Shown: positions 1 through 8,831, counted from the stretch's first letter. The stretch is DNA of 32,532 nt from Pseudoalteromonas sp. BSi20652 (GCF_000239855.1 NZ_BADT01000081.1:1-32532); one strand, 5' to 3'. Made by a program: numbers and translations. Notes: generated by a model not told the origin, from the letters alone.

Positions 1-30
1 TCTTTTTAGGGTTAACGGGTAAATAGCTAA

Positions 31-1620
31 TTAAGCTTCTTTACTCGCTAGGTATTCTGCGTAGTTGCCTCTAAAGTCAATGATTTTACCATCTTTAACT
101 TCCCAAATTCGGGTAGCTACCGATGATACAAATTGACGATCGTGCGATACAAACATTAATGTACCTTCGTAGGCTTCAAGTGCTAAGTTAAGCGCTTCAA
201 TAGATTCCATATCCATATGGTTTGTTGGCTCATCCATTAGTAATATGTTTGGTTTATGCATCATAATTTTACCAAACAGCATGCGGCCTTGCTCACCACC
301 TGAAATTACTTTAACTGACTTTTTAATATCGTTTTGAGAGAACAGCATACGACCTAAGAAGCTGCGAACCACTTGCTCGTCGTCGCCTTCTTGTTGCCAT
401 TGTTCCATCCACTGAAACAAGTTCATGTCGGTTGCAAATTCATCTGCGTGATCTTGCGCGTAGTAACCAATATTCGCATTTTCTGAGAACTTAAACTCAC
501 CGGCTTTAGGTGCTAAGCGCCCTGCCAATGTATTAAGTAATGTTGTTTTACCAACACCGTTTTCACCAATAATAGCAATACGTTCGCCAACTTCTACTAA
601 ACCTTCAAGTCCAGAAAACAACGTGTTGTCGTCAAAACCTTGCGTTAAGTTATTCATTTCAAGCGCATTTCTGAATAACTGCTTTTCTTGGTCAAAACGA
701 ATAAACGGTGTTTGACGTGAAGACGCTTTAACTTCGTCTAACTGAATTTTGTCGATACGTTTAGCGCGCGATGTTGCTTGCTTAGCTTTAGATGCGTTAG
801 CAGAGAAACGTGATACAAACTGTTGAAGTTCAGCAATTTGGTTTTTCTTCTTCGCGTTTTCGCTAAGTAGCTGCTCACGTGCTTGCGTTGCTGCAAACAT
901 GTATTCGTCGTAGTTACCTGAGTAAATACGTAGCTCACCGTAGTCAATGTCGGCCATGTGAGTACACACAGAGTTTAAAAAGTGACGGTCATGCGAGATG
1001 ATTATCATGGTACAGTCGCGTTGGTTTAACACGTCTTCTAACCACTTGATGGTGTAAATATCCAAGTTATTGGTAGGCTCATCAAGTAGCATTATATCTG
1101 GGTCTGAAAACAACACCTGTGCTAGTAGCACTCGTAGTTTAAAACCAGGTGCAATTTCTGACATTGGGCCAAAGTGTTGGTCTGTACCAATACCTACGCC
1201 TAATAGAAGCTCGCCTGCTTTAGATTCTGCAGAGTAACCATCCATTTCAGCAAACTCAGTTTCAAGATCGGCTACTTTCATACCGTCGTCTTCACTCATT
1301 TCGGGTAAAGAGTAAATGCGGTCGCGTTCTTGTTTTATTTTCCACAGCTCTTTGTGACCCATGATCACAGTATCAATTACTGAGTATTCTTCGTAGGCAA
1401 ACTGGTCTTGATTTAGTTTAGCAACGCGTTCGTTAGGATCAGTACTTACATTACCTGAAGACGCTTCAAGCTCACCACTTAAAATTTTCATAAATGTTGA
1501 TTTACCACAACCATTTGCACCGATTAAACCGTAACGGTTACCGTCGCCAAATTTTGCTGAGATATTTTCAAATAATGGTTTAGCACCAAATTGCATGGTG
1601 ACATTAGCTGTACTAATAAT
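31..1620 (-). CDS. ybiT: ABC-F family ATPase, YbiT type, probable AUU start
   Basis: Soluble ABC-F protein with two ATP-binding cassettes and no membrane segments; the family acts on ribosomes (translation factor or ribosome protection). Counting from the proposed start, Walker A of domain 1 (GANGCGKST) is at residues 34-42, followed by [11 protein letters not shown], a charged linker, a second Walker A (GENGVGKTT), SGGEQGRM and [11 protein letters not shown]. Much of the sequence is near-identical to what I recall of E. coli YbiT. The nearest upstream in-frame TTG/ATG-type codon is a TTG at 1710, but the 30 residues it adds do not resemble the family. Similarity begins at an ATT codon at 1620 that has GGAGG eight bases upstream. 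This start gives 529 residues, against about 530 in E. coli. The product call is firm; the start is an inference. Confidence 0.93.
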   Translation of the reverse strand: MISTANVTMQFGAKPLFENISAKFGDGNRYGLIGANGCGKSTFMKILSGELEASSGNVSTDPNERVAKLNQDQFAYEEYSVIDTVIMGHKELWKIKQERDRIYSLPEMSEDDGMKVADLETEFAEMDGYSAESKAGELLLGVGIGTDQHFGPMSEIAPGFKLRVLLAQVLFSDPDIMLLDEPTNNLDIYTIKWLEDVLNQRDCTMIIISHDRHFLNSVCTHMADIDYGELRIYSGNYDEYMFAATQAREQLLSENAKKKNQIAELQQFVSRFSANASKAKQATSRAKRIDKIQLDEVKASSRQTPFIRFDQEKQLFRNALEMNNLTQGFDDNTLFSGLEGLVEVGERIAIIGENGVGKTTLLNTLAGRLAPKAGEFKFSENANIGYYAQDHADEFATDMNLFQWMEQWQQEGDDEQVVRSFLGRMLFSQNDIKKSVKVISGGEQGRMLFGKIMMHKPNILLMDEPTNHMDMESIEALNLALEAYEGTLMFVSHDRQFVSSVATRIWEVKDGKIIDFRGNYAEYLASKEA

Positions 1621-1633
1621 AGCGCTACCCTCC
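1618..1633 (-). promoter_or_regulatory. Ribosome binding site and ATT start codon of ybiT
   Basis: On the minus strand GGAGGG (1633-1628) is followed by TAGCGCT and then ATT ATT AGT. The Shine-Dalgarno spacing fits the first ATT at 1620-1618. No ATG, GTG or usable TTG is in frame at this distance; the only close TTG (1635-1633) overlaps the GGAGG itself, and the first internal ATG would remove eight conserved residues. AUU starts are known in E. coli infC and pcnB, where IF3 discriminates against them. Confidence 0.6.
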
Positions 1634-2301
1634 AAAGGAGTAATGATGTATTTAAATTGCGCGCAGTTTAAACCAAAATGGCTTGTTTTTCTATGAAAGT
1701 TTAAAGGCAAACCACGTCGTTTAAGGCAATTACTATCACTGTGCTACTCGTAATTAAAATAACAAATTAGAGTAGAAACACTTTTAGCGTGTTACTGGCA
1801 TTTATGTAAATGCTCTTTTGTTTATATAAACCAGCAGTTTAATTATTTTCACTACCCTTTGATAACTTTTTAAGCAATTTGACTCTATTGCTTAGTTTAG
1901 CATTATAATAACACTTGGTATGATGTGTTCTTCTATTATAGCACCACCAGCAAATTTATATTAACCGCATTAAGAGTGCAAAAAGATGGTGAAACCATAT
2001 TTAAATTGCAAAGTACTTACACTGCTTATTGCTGATCACAAAGACATAAGACTGATTAAAAGCAGTAACAGATAGGTGTGGTACATGCTCATAATCACTG
2101 GGGTAATTTAACCTAATAACTAAGCACTGTATATAAGCACAGCATGGTCATTTGCTTTACAAAACTAATTTAAACCAACTTCTCTTCGTAAGTCGTTAAT
2201 AATATTAAACTAAGTAAAGTGCTATAAAACTGATTCGTTATCATAAATAGGTAAAACAGCACTAACTGTGTATATACAGCAAGTGCTTAAACCTACCTAA
2301 C
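1621..2301. other. Intergenic stretch without a clear gene
   Basis: About 680 bases between ybiT and the esterase gene, both on the minus strand, so it holds the ybiT promoter region and the esterase 3' flank. I see no convincing terminator or RNA. One plus-strand frame (about 1898-2035, possible GTG at 1925) stays open for some 45 codons with a protein-like composition, but it has no ribosome binding site. It may be a gene remnant or chance. Confidence 0.4.
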
Positions 2302-3183
2302 CTACTTTTTAATAAACGTACTATAACCAGCCAATGCCTTAGCTACACTAAGTGGTGGATTATCTGAATGCTCAGCACCTTCATTTACAGCGCTTTGCCA
2401 CACAAGGTTATTATTAGGGTTTGCTGTTAAAGCAGACTCTAAATTACTAAACGCTTTTAACATTAACGGATGCTCTGCTCCACCCACCGAAAGATATAAA
2501 TAAGTTGGCGACTTAACGTTATTAGATTGAGCAGTTAAAAACGCTTCTACATTATTAACCACTGTCATGTCGTCATACCAAGCCGCTGGGCTAAAAGCAA
2601 AATAGCCATTAAACAGTTCAGGTTTTGTATGCAGTGTATAAAGTACAAAACTACCACCTGCCGAAAAACCACTTAATACACGGTTATTACTAAGCTTATA
2701 TTTTGCCGATAAATACGGGAGTAACTCAGTTTCAATAAACGCTAAAAACTTGTCGGCTTCACCATTTGGTTCAATAAGTGTTTCATGCTCTGGGCGAGCT
2801 TGTGTATTTACATCTTGGCGAGCATAAGGAGGCACTAAATCGCGATTACGTGTATCGGTAAAAAACAAATTAGGAATAGACACCAATATAGCCTTATCCC
2901 CTCTTTCGCTCTTAGCTTGTTTTGTAAGTGCTTTATCCCATGTATCTAAATTAAAGTTACCGTCGGTTTTAATAATTAAGGGATATGCTTTTTTAGGATT
3001 GTAATTAGCGGGTAATCTTATAAACACTTTGCGTGACTCATTAAGCACGCTTGAGTTAATTGTTACATCTGTATAGGCCGATACATAATGGTTGTAATAG
3101 CGTATAGCTAAAATACCAATAGCAAAAATGACTACAGCTAAACTTAAATTAATAAAATGGTGCTTTGTTATTTTTATTGCCAT
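2302..3183 (-). CDS. Membrane-anchored esterase-like alpha/beta hydrolase
   Basis: A 293-residue protein of the esterase D / enterochelin-esterase-like alpha/beta-hydrolase type. Residues 11-30 form one hydrophobic N-terminal helix, so the enzyme domain is probably anchored in the inner membrane facing the periplasm. The nucleophile motif is SGFSAGG with Ser174; a C-terminal GAEHSD (His272) can supply the catalytic histidine. The start was set at 3183 because AAGGA lies seven bases upstream; the reading frame extends 26 residues further up but that part is polar and has no ribosome site. The family includes siderophore trilactone esterases (IroE, Fes), but no siderophore gene is adjacent, so the substrate is unknown. 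It is transcribed alone. Confidence 0.8.
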   Translation of the reverse strand: MAIKITKHHFINLSLAVVIFAIGILAIRYYNHYVSAYTDVTINSSVLNESRKVFIRLPANYNPKKAYPLIIKTDGNFNLDTWDKALTKQAKSERGDKAILVSIPNLFFTDTRNRDLVPPYARQDVNTQARPEHETLIEPNGEADKFLAFIETELLPYLSAKYKLSNNRVLSGFSAGGSFVLYTLHTKPELFNGYFAFSPAAWYDDMTVVNNVEAFLTAQSNNVKSPTYLYLSVGGAEHPLMLKAFSNLESALTANPNNNLVWQSAVNEGAEHSDNPPLSVAKALAGYSTFIKK

Positions 3184-3393
3184 ATAGCATTCCTTTAGAT
3201 TGACTATTGAGTAATTAATCGCGTTGGCCTCATTGCCACATTTAAAGCGCAACAAAGTCAATTGAACTAAAACAGGCCTAAAATCTTAACTCCTATACGC
3301 GTTTAAATACAATTGATTAATACAAAACGAGTATGTTTTATCGCTTTAAAAAGCATTAACACACGCCCTAGTAAACGTTTATTTACGAATAAT

Positions 3394-3954
3394 TCATTTA
3401 GTGTTTAAACATTTGTGCCAAATTTTACTTTGAGCTTTATCAAAATTATTGTTTAGTTTTAAATCATTAACTCCATCGGCACTTTTAATAATAGCTTCAC
3501 TGGCGAGTTCAAAACCAAGCTTGGTTAATAATGTGTGAGAACGAATATTTTGAGTATTAACTTGTGCAAAAAGCTGGTCTATTTGAAGTATGCTAGGTAA
3601 GGCATCTATAAACCCTACTAACACCTCGCTCATTAACCCTTGCTGCCAAAAAAATGGAGCTAGTTCAAAGCCTATAAACGCACTACTGCTTTTATGCTCA
3701 ATCTTATATAGGCCGCATGTACCAATTAGGTTTCCATTTATATTATGTTCAATTGCAACACGAATAACGTTGCCTTCATAGTACCCATTTATATCGTCTT
3801 GTATTAATTGTTTAATATCAGCTTTACTTAGCGGCGTTTTATAATCGTTAAATTGAGCAACAAGTTGATTATTTAAAATAGTAAATAATTGTGCTGCATG
3901 CTTATGAGTAATCAAACGCAGAGTAACGCGAGGTAACTTTAAAGTTTTAAACAT
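3394..3954 (-). CDS. GNAT family N-acetyltransferase, RimJ/RimL-like
   Basis: A 186-residue single-domain acetyltransferase. The N-terminus (LPRVTLRLIT) is the usual beta-1 of RimJ/RimL-type GNATs. The acetyl-CoA binding loop appears as FWQQGLMSEVL, preceded by the FIGFELAP strand, and the C-terminal half carries the typical NIRSHTLLTKLGFE segment. Members acetylate N-terminal amines of ribosomal proteins, antibiotics or small molecules; nothing here identifies the substrate. The upstream region is A/T-rich without a strong Shine-Dalgarno sequence. It stands alone, head-to-head with the small gene at 4046. Confidence 0.85.
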   Translation of the reverse strand: MFKTLKLPRVTLRLITHKHAAQLFTILNNQLVAQFNDYKTPLSKADIKQLIQDDINGYYEGNVIRVAIEHNINGNLIGTCGLYKIEHKSSSAFIGFELAPFFWQQGLMSEVLVGFIDALPSILQIDQLFAQVNTQNIRSHTLLTKLGFELASEAIIKSADGVNDLKLNNNFDKAQSKIWHKCLNTK

Positions 3955-4045
3955 TTATTTTTAGTTAGTTGAAATAGCACTTTATGGAAATACATTATTA
4001 ACTTACCATATCCCATTAACAAGCATTATATTGAGAGCATTAGTC

Positions 4046-4249
4046 ATGAATGACGAGTTTAAAGTAATACAACCTACTACCACCGTTTACTGCCCACAAC
4101 GTGGCGAAGGTTGGACCCTAACCGGTATTACTAATATTAATGAATTTACCTCCGTAATGTTTGACGGAACACGCCACACACTACCAGCACGCGAAATAGT
4201 AGAGCAACTTTTACCAAACCAGTTAGCTCGAGAAGCCCAAATCAAATAG
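4046..4249 (+). CDS. Small conserved-looking hypothetical protein
   Basis: Sixty-seven residues, soluble, no signal peptide and no membrane segment. I do not recognise the family. The sequence (YCPQRGEGWTLTGITNI, then a FDGTRHTLPAREI segment) looks like one small beta-rich fold. ATG at 4046 is preferred over the TTG at 4031 because GAGAG lies eight to nine bases before it. A strong hairpin with a T tail follows the stop directly, which supports a real single-gene transcript. Confidence 0.65.
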   Translation: MNDEFKVIQPTTTVYCPQRGEGWTLTGITNINEFTSVMFDGTRHTLPAREIVEQLLPNQLAREAQIK

Positions 4250-4260
4250 CTCTATATTTA

Positions 4261-4296
4261 AAAAACCGCTTTATCATTTAAAATAAAGCGGTTTTT
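4261..4296. terminator. Bidirectional rho-independent terminator
   Basis: Perfect inverted repeat: the left arm ends ACCGCTTTAT, an eight-base loop follows, and the right arm begins ATAAAGCGGT, with A and T tracts on the outer sides. It lies between the convergent genes ending at 4249 (+) and 4331 (-) and can serve both. Confidence 0.85.
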
Positions 4297-4330
4297 AGTG
4301 TATTAACATTCACAATAATTGAACGTTATT

Positions 4331-4885
4331 CTACTCATCTTTACTCAGCAGCATTCGTTTAAATGTATTGTCGCGTACAATATAATGATGAAACAGAGCC
4401 GCAGCAGCATGCAAACCAATTAAGTAATAACCAACAACGCCAGCGGTTTCATGTATTTCTTTTATTTGTTTTGCTAAATCACTATTTTTAGCCACCAATG
4501 CAGGTAACTCTAGGCCAAAAAATGGAATAGGCTTGCCAGCAAAACTTAAAATTAGCCAACCTGCTATAGGCATTGCAAGCATTAAAACATACAAACCCAA
4601 ATGCATTATTTTACCTGTCCTTTCTTGCCAGTTTGGCGGTGCGGGCTTTATGAGTGGTTTTGGTCCACTTTTAAAACGCACCACTAAACGTATACACACA
4701 ATAAATAATACCGATAGACCAAGCATAAAATGCCACATTTTAAATGCTTCACGCGTATCTGTTCCTTTATCAAAAAATACCCGTAACTCTATACTGGCAT
4801 ATACGGCTATCATGAGTAGTAGCATAAACCAATGGAGTAAAATCGAAAGTGTATTGTAATGAGTTGTTGTGTTTTTTAAATTCAT
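4331..4885 (-). CDS. Cytochrome b561 family membrane protein
   Basis: A 184-residue protein with four hydrophobic helices, the size of E. coli CybB. The candidate haem ligands lie where the family has them: His18 (LLHWF) in helix 1, His52 (WHFMLG) in helix 2, His145 (IHETAGVVGYY) and His159 (LHAAAALFHH) in the last helices. Such proteins bind two b haems in the inner membrane and pass electrons, in E. coli from ubiquinol to oxygen or superoxide. GAGG lies four bases before the ATG. The gene is monocistronic and shares the terminator at 4261 with its convergent neighbour. Confidence 0.9.
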   Translation of the reverse strand: MNLKNTTTHYNTLSILLHWFMLLLMIAVYASIELRVFFDKGTDTREAFKMWHFMLGLSVLFIVCIRLVVRFKSGPKPLIKPAPPNWQERTGKIMHLGLYVLMLAMPIAGWLILSFAGKPIPFFGLELPALVAKNSDLAKQIKEIHETAGVVGYYLIGLHAAAALFHHYIVRDNTFKRMLLSKDE

Positions 4886-5086
4886 AATACCTCAAGTCAT
4901 AATTTGCATATAAAGCAGCACATACGCACATTTTTACACGAATAAGCACTGTTTGTGTAATTAATACTACTGTTTAATGATCTAAAACATATTTATACAA
5001 CTAAATATTGAAATACCTTTTATTAATTAAAGGTCTACTAGTTATACATAATTGTTTATACATTCATCATACTGATGCGAGATTTT

Positions 5087-5686
5087 ATGAAAAAAATATT
5101 AGGTCTAGTTTTAACCTCATCTGTTTTGTTTTATGCGTCACTTGCCCATGCAGAAAAAACCGAAAAAGCAGTTTTAGCTGGGGGTTGCTTTTGGTGTATG
5201 GAAAGTGACTTTGAAAAGCTTGAAGGCGTAACCGATGTAATATCGGGTTTTACGGGTGGTGAATTAAAAAACCCTACCTATAATGGTAATCATAAAGGCC
5301 ATTTTGAGGCTGTAGAAATCACTTACGATCCAGCCATAGTAAGCTATCAAGGTATACTTGATCATTACTGGGTAAATATCGACCCCTTTGATGCCCGCGG
5401 TCAATTTTGCGATAAAGGTCCTAGTTATTTAAGTGCTATTTTTGTTGCTAACGACGAACAACGAGAATTAGCTGAACAAACAAAAGCAGCTGTAGTCGCT
5501 GAATTTCCTAAGCAAACTGTGGTTACACCTATACTAAACGCAAGTACCTTTTACCCTATAAAAGGTAAGGAAAGCTACCATCAAGATTATTACAAAAACA
5601 ACCCAATCCGATACAATACCTATCGCTGGCGTTGTGGTCGCGATAGCCGCCTTGAAGACATTTGGGGTGACAGAGTTACCCATTAG
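5087..5686 (+). CDS. msrA: Exported peptide methionine sulfoxide reductase A
   Basis: Reduces methionine-S-sulfoxide in oxidised proteins. The active-site motif GGCFWCMESDFE places the catalytic Cys at residue 34; further cysteines in QFCDKGPSYLS and the C-terminal YRWRCGRDSRL are candidate resolving residues. The N-terminus MKKILGLVLTSSVLFYASLAHA is a clear signal peptide, with cleavage after AHA22, so the enzyme is predicted to work in the periplasm, unlike cytoplasmic E. coli MsrA. I chose ATG 5087 because the signal peptide begins there; an ATG four codons earlier (5075) is possible. No msrB is adjacent. A terminator follows at 5730. Confidence 0.93.
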   Translation: MKKILGLVLTSSVLFYASLAHAEKTEKAVLAGGCFWCMESDFEKLEGVTDVISGFTGGELKNPTYNGNHKGHFEAVEITYDPAIVSYQGILDHYWVNIDPFDARGQFCDKGPSYLSAIFVANDEQRELAEQTKAAVVAEFPKQTVVTPILNASTFYPIKGKESYHQDYYKNNPIRYNTYRWRCGRDSRLEDIWGDRVTH

Positions 5687-5729
5687 AACAGACTCAAATA
5701 AACTACATACAACCCAATTTGCATTTAAT

Positions 5730-5756
5730 AAAGGCTGCTTTAAACAAGCAGCCTTT
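5730..5756 (+). terminator. Rho-independent terminator after msrA
   Basis: Arms AAAGGCTGCTT and AAGCAGCCTTT around a five-base loop, ending in a T run. It lies 44 bases after the msrA stop. Confidence 0.85.
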
Positions 5757-6131
5757 TTAACACGCTAACAATTATTCAAAGCATATAATCAACTTGTGTC
5801 TTTTTGTTGCTTCGATAATATCGAGAATCCTTCAATGTCGTCATAAGTACTGTTAGTCATGGCGAAAACACCATGTTTAACAACCATAAAAAATTGTGCT
5901 TATTAACGTAAATCCCCACACAAACTGGTAAAACTCACTAATGATTTCGTTCCAAAGCCTGAGGTTTATCATTTAAATAAAATGCATATAAAAAAATTCA
6001 ACTATAAAATCACTCTGTTTTTGTGAACTAAAAAAAGTGGAACGTTTTATTTGAGCATTAACGAATATATTTAACTCTGGCATAAACCTTGAAACTTATT
6101 TAACAACTAAACGGTTAAAAAGGTGGATTGT
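5757..6131. other. Upstream region of the asparagine-synthetase-like gene
   Basis: Apart from the small minus-strand ORF at 5789-5887, this A/T-rich stretch holds only plus-strand ORFs of 11-14 codons. I looked specifically for a short peptide precursor gene that a lasso-peptide-type cyclase would need and found none convincing. Confidence 0.4.
5789..5887 (-). CDS. Possible small ORF, 32 residues
   Basis: A minus-strand ORF with an ATG at 5887 (MVVKHGVFAMTNS...) and a second in-frame ATG at 5860, preceded by a weak GGTG. I do not recognise the peptide. The composition is protein-like (DDIEGFSILSKQQ near the end), so it may be a short peptide or the fossil end of a gene. No other support is visible. 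Confidence 0.25.
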   Translation of the reverse strand: MVVKHGVFAMTNSTYDDIEGFSILSKQQKDTS

Positions 6132-7793
6132 ATGGCTAAACTTTTTGGAATTTTTTGCGCATCAGGACTAACACAACAGCATGATTTCATTGTTAATAAG
6201 TTAAAATCTCAAAAGAGTAAAAGCAGTGATGCGCAGTATAATGATATTCAAGAACACACAATATATATGGCGACCTTAGATTACAAAACATTTGGACCCA
6301 GTGCTTTTTTGCAAACAGATTCGCATATTGCATCGCTAGTTGGTCATCCTCTGCTCAGTGCTGATCGTAATACAGACTTAAATACACTTAATAAAAATTA
6401 TACCAACGCCACGTTAAAAGAGTGTGAAGGTGTTTTTTGTATGGCTCGATTTAATAAACACACCCCCTTATTAGATTTAGCAACCGATGCACTTGGGATC
6501 AGACCATTTTACTATATGCATTATGAAGGTGCATTTATATTTAGTACTCAATATAGTTTGCTAAAAGAGTTAGGCGTGCCACTGAGTAGTAATCACGAAG
6601 GAATGATGGAATACGCAACTTTAGGTTATTATCTCTTTGAACATACCCACTACAATGAAATTTCCTGTATTAATCCAGGTACTCGAGTAGAGGTTTCGAG
6701 CAGTGGCATAACTAAAACACAGTATTTTGACTGGTGTTCACTTACCAAAAACAACCATAGTTACGACAAAATATTAGAAGGGTTAAAACAGGATCTATCT
6801 AATAACGTCGATAAATATCTTGCTAACGATCAGCATGTGCTTACAACCCTTTCAGGTGGATTAGACTCGCGATTAATTGCCTGCCTATTAAAAAAACGAA
6901 ATTTAAAAATTTCTGCACTAAATTTTTCTCAACATAAAACACAAGATTTATACTGTGCAACTTTGTTTGCACAAGACCAAAAAATTGACCTAGATGTAAT
7001 TAAAGTTAACGATACTCAAGCTAAAACAATAGAAGACAGATTAGGAAAACATTGGCTAAATGGAGCACATTCAGACTATGAAAAAGTGACTCGTTCTCGC
7101 TTGGCTTGGTCTGGTAATGGCGGCAGTGTTGGTCTTGGTGTTATTTATTATTCTGACAAAGTATACGAAGCTGCTTTAAGCCAGGATGTTGAGCGCCTAG
7201 CCGACGCGTATTTATCTCAGCAATTTGCTTACATCCCAAAATCAATCATTCACAACGCAGAAAAAATGCAAACAAAACTCAAAACCAATATTGTGCTTTC
7301 GTTAAAAGAATTTGGCGATATACCTTTAGAAAAAGCATACTATTTGTTTTTATTACTAAACGATCAACATCATCATTTAGCCATTCCATTTGACAAGGTT
7401 GACGATTATCAAATGGATTTTTGCTTGCCATTTTATTCATGGAAAGTGCTTCGACATGTGTTATGCCAACCTATTTCAAACGTTAGGAAGCACCGTTTTT
7501 ATCATGATTTTTTACGCTACGCATTTCCAGAAGCCCTAAACACCCCTTGGCAAGCTTACCCTGGTCATATCCCTTGTACATTACCCACTGAAGGCATTGA
7601 CCAATGGCAAATTAAACGCCCTAAACAATTTAACTCCACTGCGGTGTATAGTCTATTTAACCGCTTAATATCCAGCCAACATAAAAAATTAGTAAACATA
7701 CCTTCATTTAGCGCTGTAGCGTTACTTCATAGTTCAGGTATAAAAACTTATAACGATAAGCTAAAAGTTATCGAAAATATTTTAAAATGGTAA
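6132..7793 (+). CDS. Asparagine-synthetase-like ATP-PPi enzyme lacking the glutaminase cysteine
   Basis: A 553-residue protein with the two-domain layout of AsnB. The N-terminal class-II amidotransferase-like domain is present (for example DALGIRPFYY), but the protein begins MAKLFGIFC, so there is no Cys at position 2 and glutamine hydrolysis is probably lost. The C-terminal domain has the ATP-pyrophosphatase loop SGGLDS at residues 241-246. That combination is known in beta-lactam synthetases, lasso-peptide cyclases and polysaccharide-cluster amidotransferase-like proteins, so the substrate cannot be inferred. The start is ATG 6132, with AGGTGG five bases upstream. It has no operon partner, and the kilobase downstream contains decayed gene fragments, so it may be the survivor of a lost cluster. 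Confidence 0.8.
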   Translation: MAKLFGIFCASGLTQQHDFIVNKLKSQKSKSSDAQYNDIQEHTIYMATLDYKTFGPSAFLQTDSHIASLVGHPLLSADRNTDLNTLNKNYTNATLKECEGVFCMARFNKHTPLLDLATDALGIRPFYYMHYEGAFIFSTQYSLLKELGVPLSSNHEGMMEYATLGYYLFEHTHYNEISCINPGTRVEVSSSGITKTQYFDWCSLTKNNHSYDKILEGLKQDLSNNVDKYLANDQHVLTTLSGGLDSRLIACLLKKRNLKISALNFSQHKTQDLYCATLFAQDQKIDLDVIKVNDTQAKTIEDRLGKHWLNGAHSDYEKVTRSRLAWSGNGGSVGLGVIYYSDKVYEAALSQDVERLADAYLSQQFAYIPKSIIHNAEKMQTKLKTNIVLSLKEFGDIPLEKAYYLFLLLNDQHHHLAIPFDKVDDYQMDFCLPFYSWKVLRHVLCQPISNVRKHRFYHDFLRYAFPEALNTPWQAYPGHIPCTLPTEGIDQWQIKRPKQFNSTAVYSLFNRLISSQHKKLVNIPSFSAVALLHSSGIKTYNDKLKVIENILKW

Positions 7794-7801
7794 AATTTAT
7801 T

Positions 7802-7834
7802 CGCCTTGATTAGATTAATTTACTAATTGAGGCG
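7802..7834 (+). terminator. Hairpin after the asparagine-synthetase-like gene
   Basis: Arms CGCCTTGATTAG and CTAATTGAGGCG pair over 12 positions (two G-U) around a nine-base loop, nine bases after the stop codon. The following tract is only moderately T-rich, so termination is likely but not certain. Confidence 0.6.
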
Positions 7835-7842
7835 CGTTAATG

Positions 7843-8154
7843 TTATTGCTGCACCACTAAAAGCGCAGAGAGTTGAGGTCGTAATAATTGCTTTGCTATT
7901 AACTCTTTTGAATATTTTTTTGAGCAATTAATAGACGCCAATAACAATCCACCATTAGCAACTTTCACTTTAAGCAATTGAATATCAATAGTATTTTTTA
8001 TTTTAAAGTTAAAAAAACACTCTCTATTATCTGAAACACAAACAATTGAATACAGAGTTATGATTAGCCTTCGCCCTCAAATATGCTCAGAATATACTTT
8101 AGAAGGAAAAAATTTACGTCCTCAACCGCCAATTTAAGCAGCGCTGTGCATTCT
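7843..8154 (-). pseudogene. Decayed gene fragment without a start codon
   Basis: On the minus strand a frame is open for 77 codons (8076 to the stop at 7843) with a strongly protein-like sequence (for example DIQLLKVKVANGGLLLASIN, ending LSALLVVQQ) but no ATG or ribosome binding site. Just upstream, in another frame (about 8154-8080), a second protein-like stretch (LAVEDVNFFLLKYILSIFEG) runs into a stop at the junction. The simplest reading is one gene that has lost its start and suffered a frameshift. I do not recognise the family. Confidence 0.45.
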
Positions 8155-8306
8155 TGTCAGTGTCAGCTTAAAATTTTATGTAAAGCAATGCCTCAATATA
8201 ATATTGAGCACCTACGTTAATTTTTAAAAGTAATAAATAAGCTCTTACTATAATTTACTGCATTTCTCTCAATTTTATTTAACTTGTTCATTATTAGGAC
8301 TTCTAA

Positions 8307-8495
8307 ATAGCAATCTACCAAATTATTCAGCTTTTTTCTTCAGCCTCTAATCAGTGGCAAGCAAACTCACTTTGTATGTGGTTATATGGATAGCGCCGCC
8401 GATTACCGGCACAAGGTGCACCACGCCTTTCTGTTGATGATAAACAGCGCTGGACTAATCCTAAAAAACCAAATGATGACTATGCACTCTTTTAA
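8307..8495 (+). pseudogene. Possible C-terminal gene remnant with internal stop
   Basis: One plus-strand frame reads as plausible protein on both sides of a TAG at 8391-8393: an upstream part with SNQWQANSLCMWLYG and a downstream part with LPAQGAPRLSVDD and then RWTNPKKPNDDYALF, ending at TAA 8493-8495. The downstream part is locally richer in G+C than its surroundings. There is no start. A different frame across the same bases also stays open for 37 codons, so the frame choice is uncertain. Confidence 0.35.
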
Positions 8496-8508
8496 ATAGA
8501 AGTTTTTA

Positions 8509-8563
8509 GAGCTTTAATTTTAAAAGGTTGACTAATTAAAGTAACCTTTTAAAAGTAAAGCTC
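8509..8563. repeat. Large inverted repeat, likely bidirectional terminator
   Basis: Arms of 21 bases (8509-8529 and 8543-8563) pair with one mismatch around a 13-base loop; the core is TTTTAAAAGGTT / AACCTTTTAAAA. It sits between two convergent gene remnants, and the minus-strand stop at 8564 overlaps it. A shared terminator left behind by decayed genes is the simplest explanation; a transposon-derived element is also possible. Confidence 0.6.
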
Positions 8564-8708
8564 ATTCAGTAATCAACGGTTTTGTGTTTGGGAATATTGA
8601 TAAATCGATTGGTTTATAATCTATGTCGTCGTCACTTATAGAGATAAATGTCACAAATTTTTCATCTTGTTTTTCCTCTGACCTATTACTTCGTTTAACT
8701 AAATACAA
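8562..8708 (-). pseudogene. Possible 48-codon gene remnant
   Basis: A minus-strand frame from a TTG at 8708 to TGA 8564-8562. The peptide (including FVTFISISDDDIDYKPIDLS) looks like real protein but has no Met and no ribosome binding site, so it is more likely the tail of a lost gene than a functional small gene. It ends directly in the large hairpin at 8509-8563, as a terminated gene would. Family unknown. Confidence 0.35.
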
Positions 8709-8831
8709 AATTTAGGATAAGTGTATTGTTTATTCTTGTATTTATTTAATAAGCACCTGTAATGCTTAAGTTGGTAATTTAATAAGATGTGCTATCTTAT
8801 TATTATCTATATCATAAAAATAAGCGCTAAC

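Noticed and set aside
5757-8786. Lasso-peptide biosynthetic cluster around the asparagine-synthetase-like gene
   Set aside because: No precursor with a leader and Gly/Ser/Cys core, no B1/B2 leader-processing protein and no ABC exporter was found on either side.
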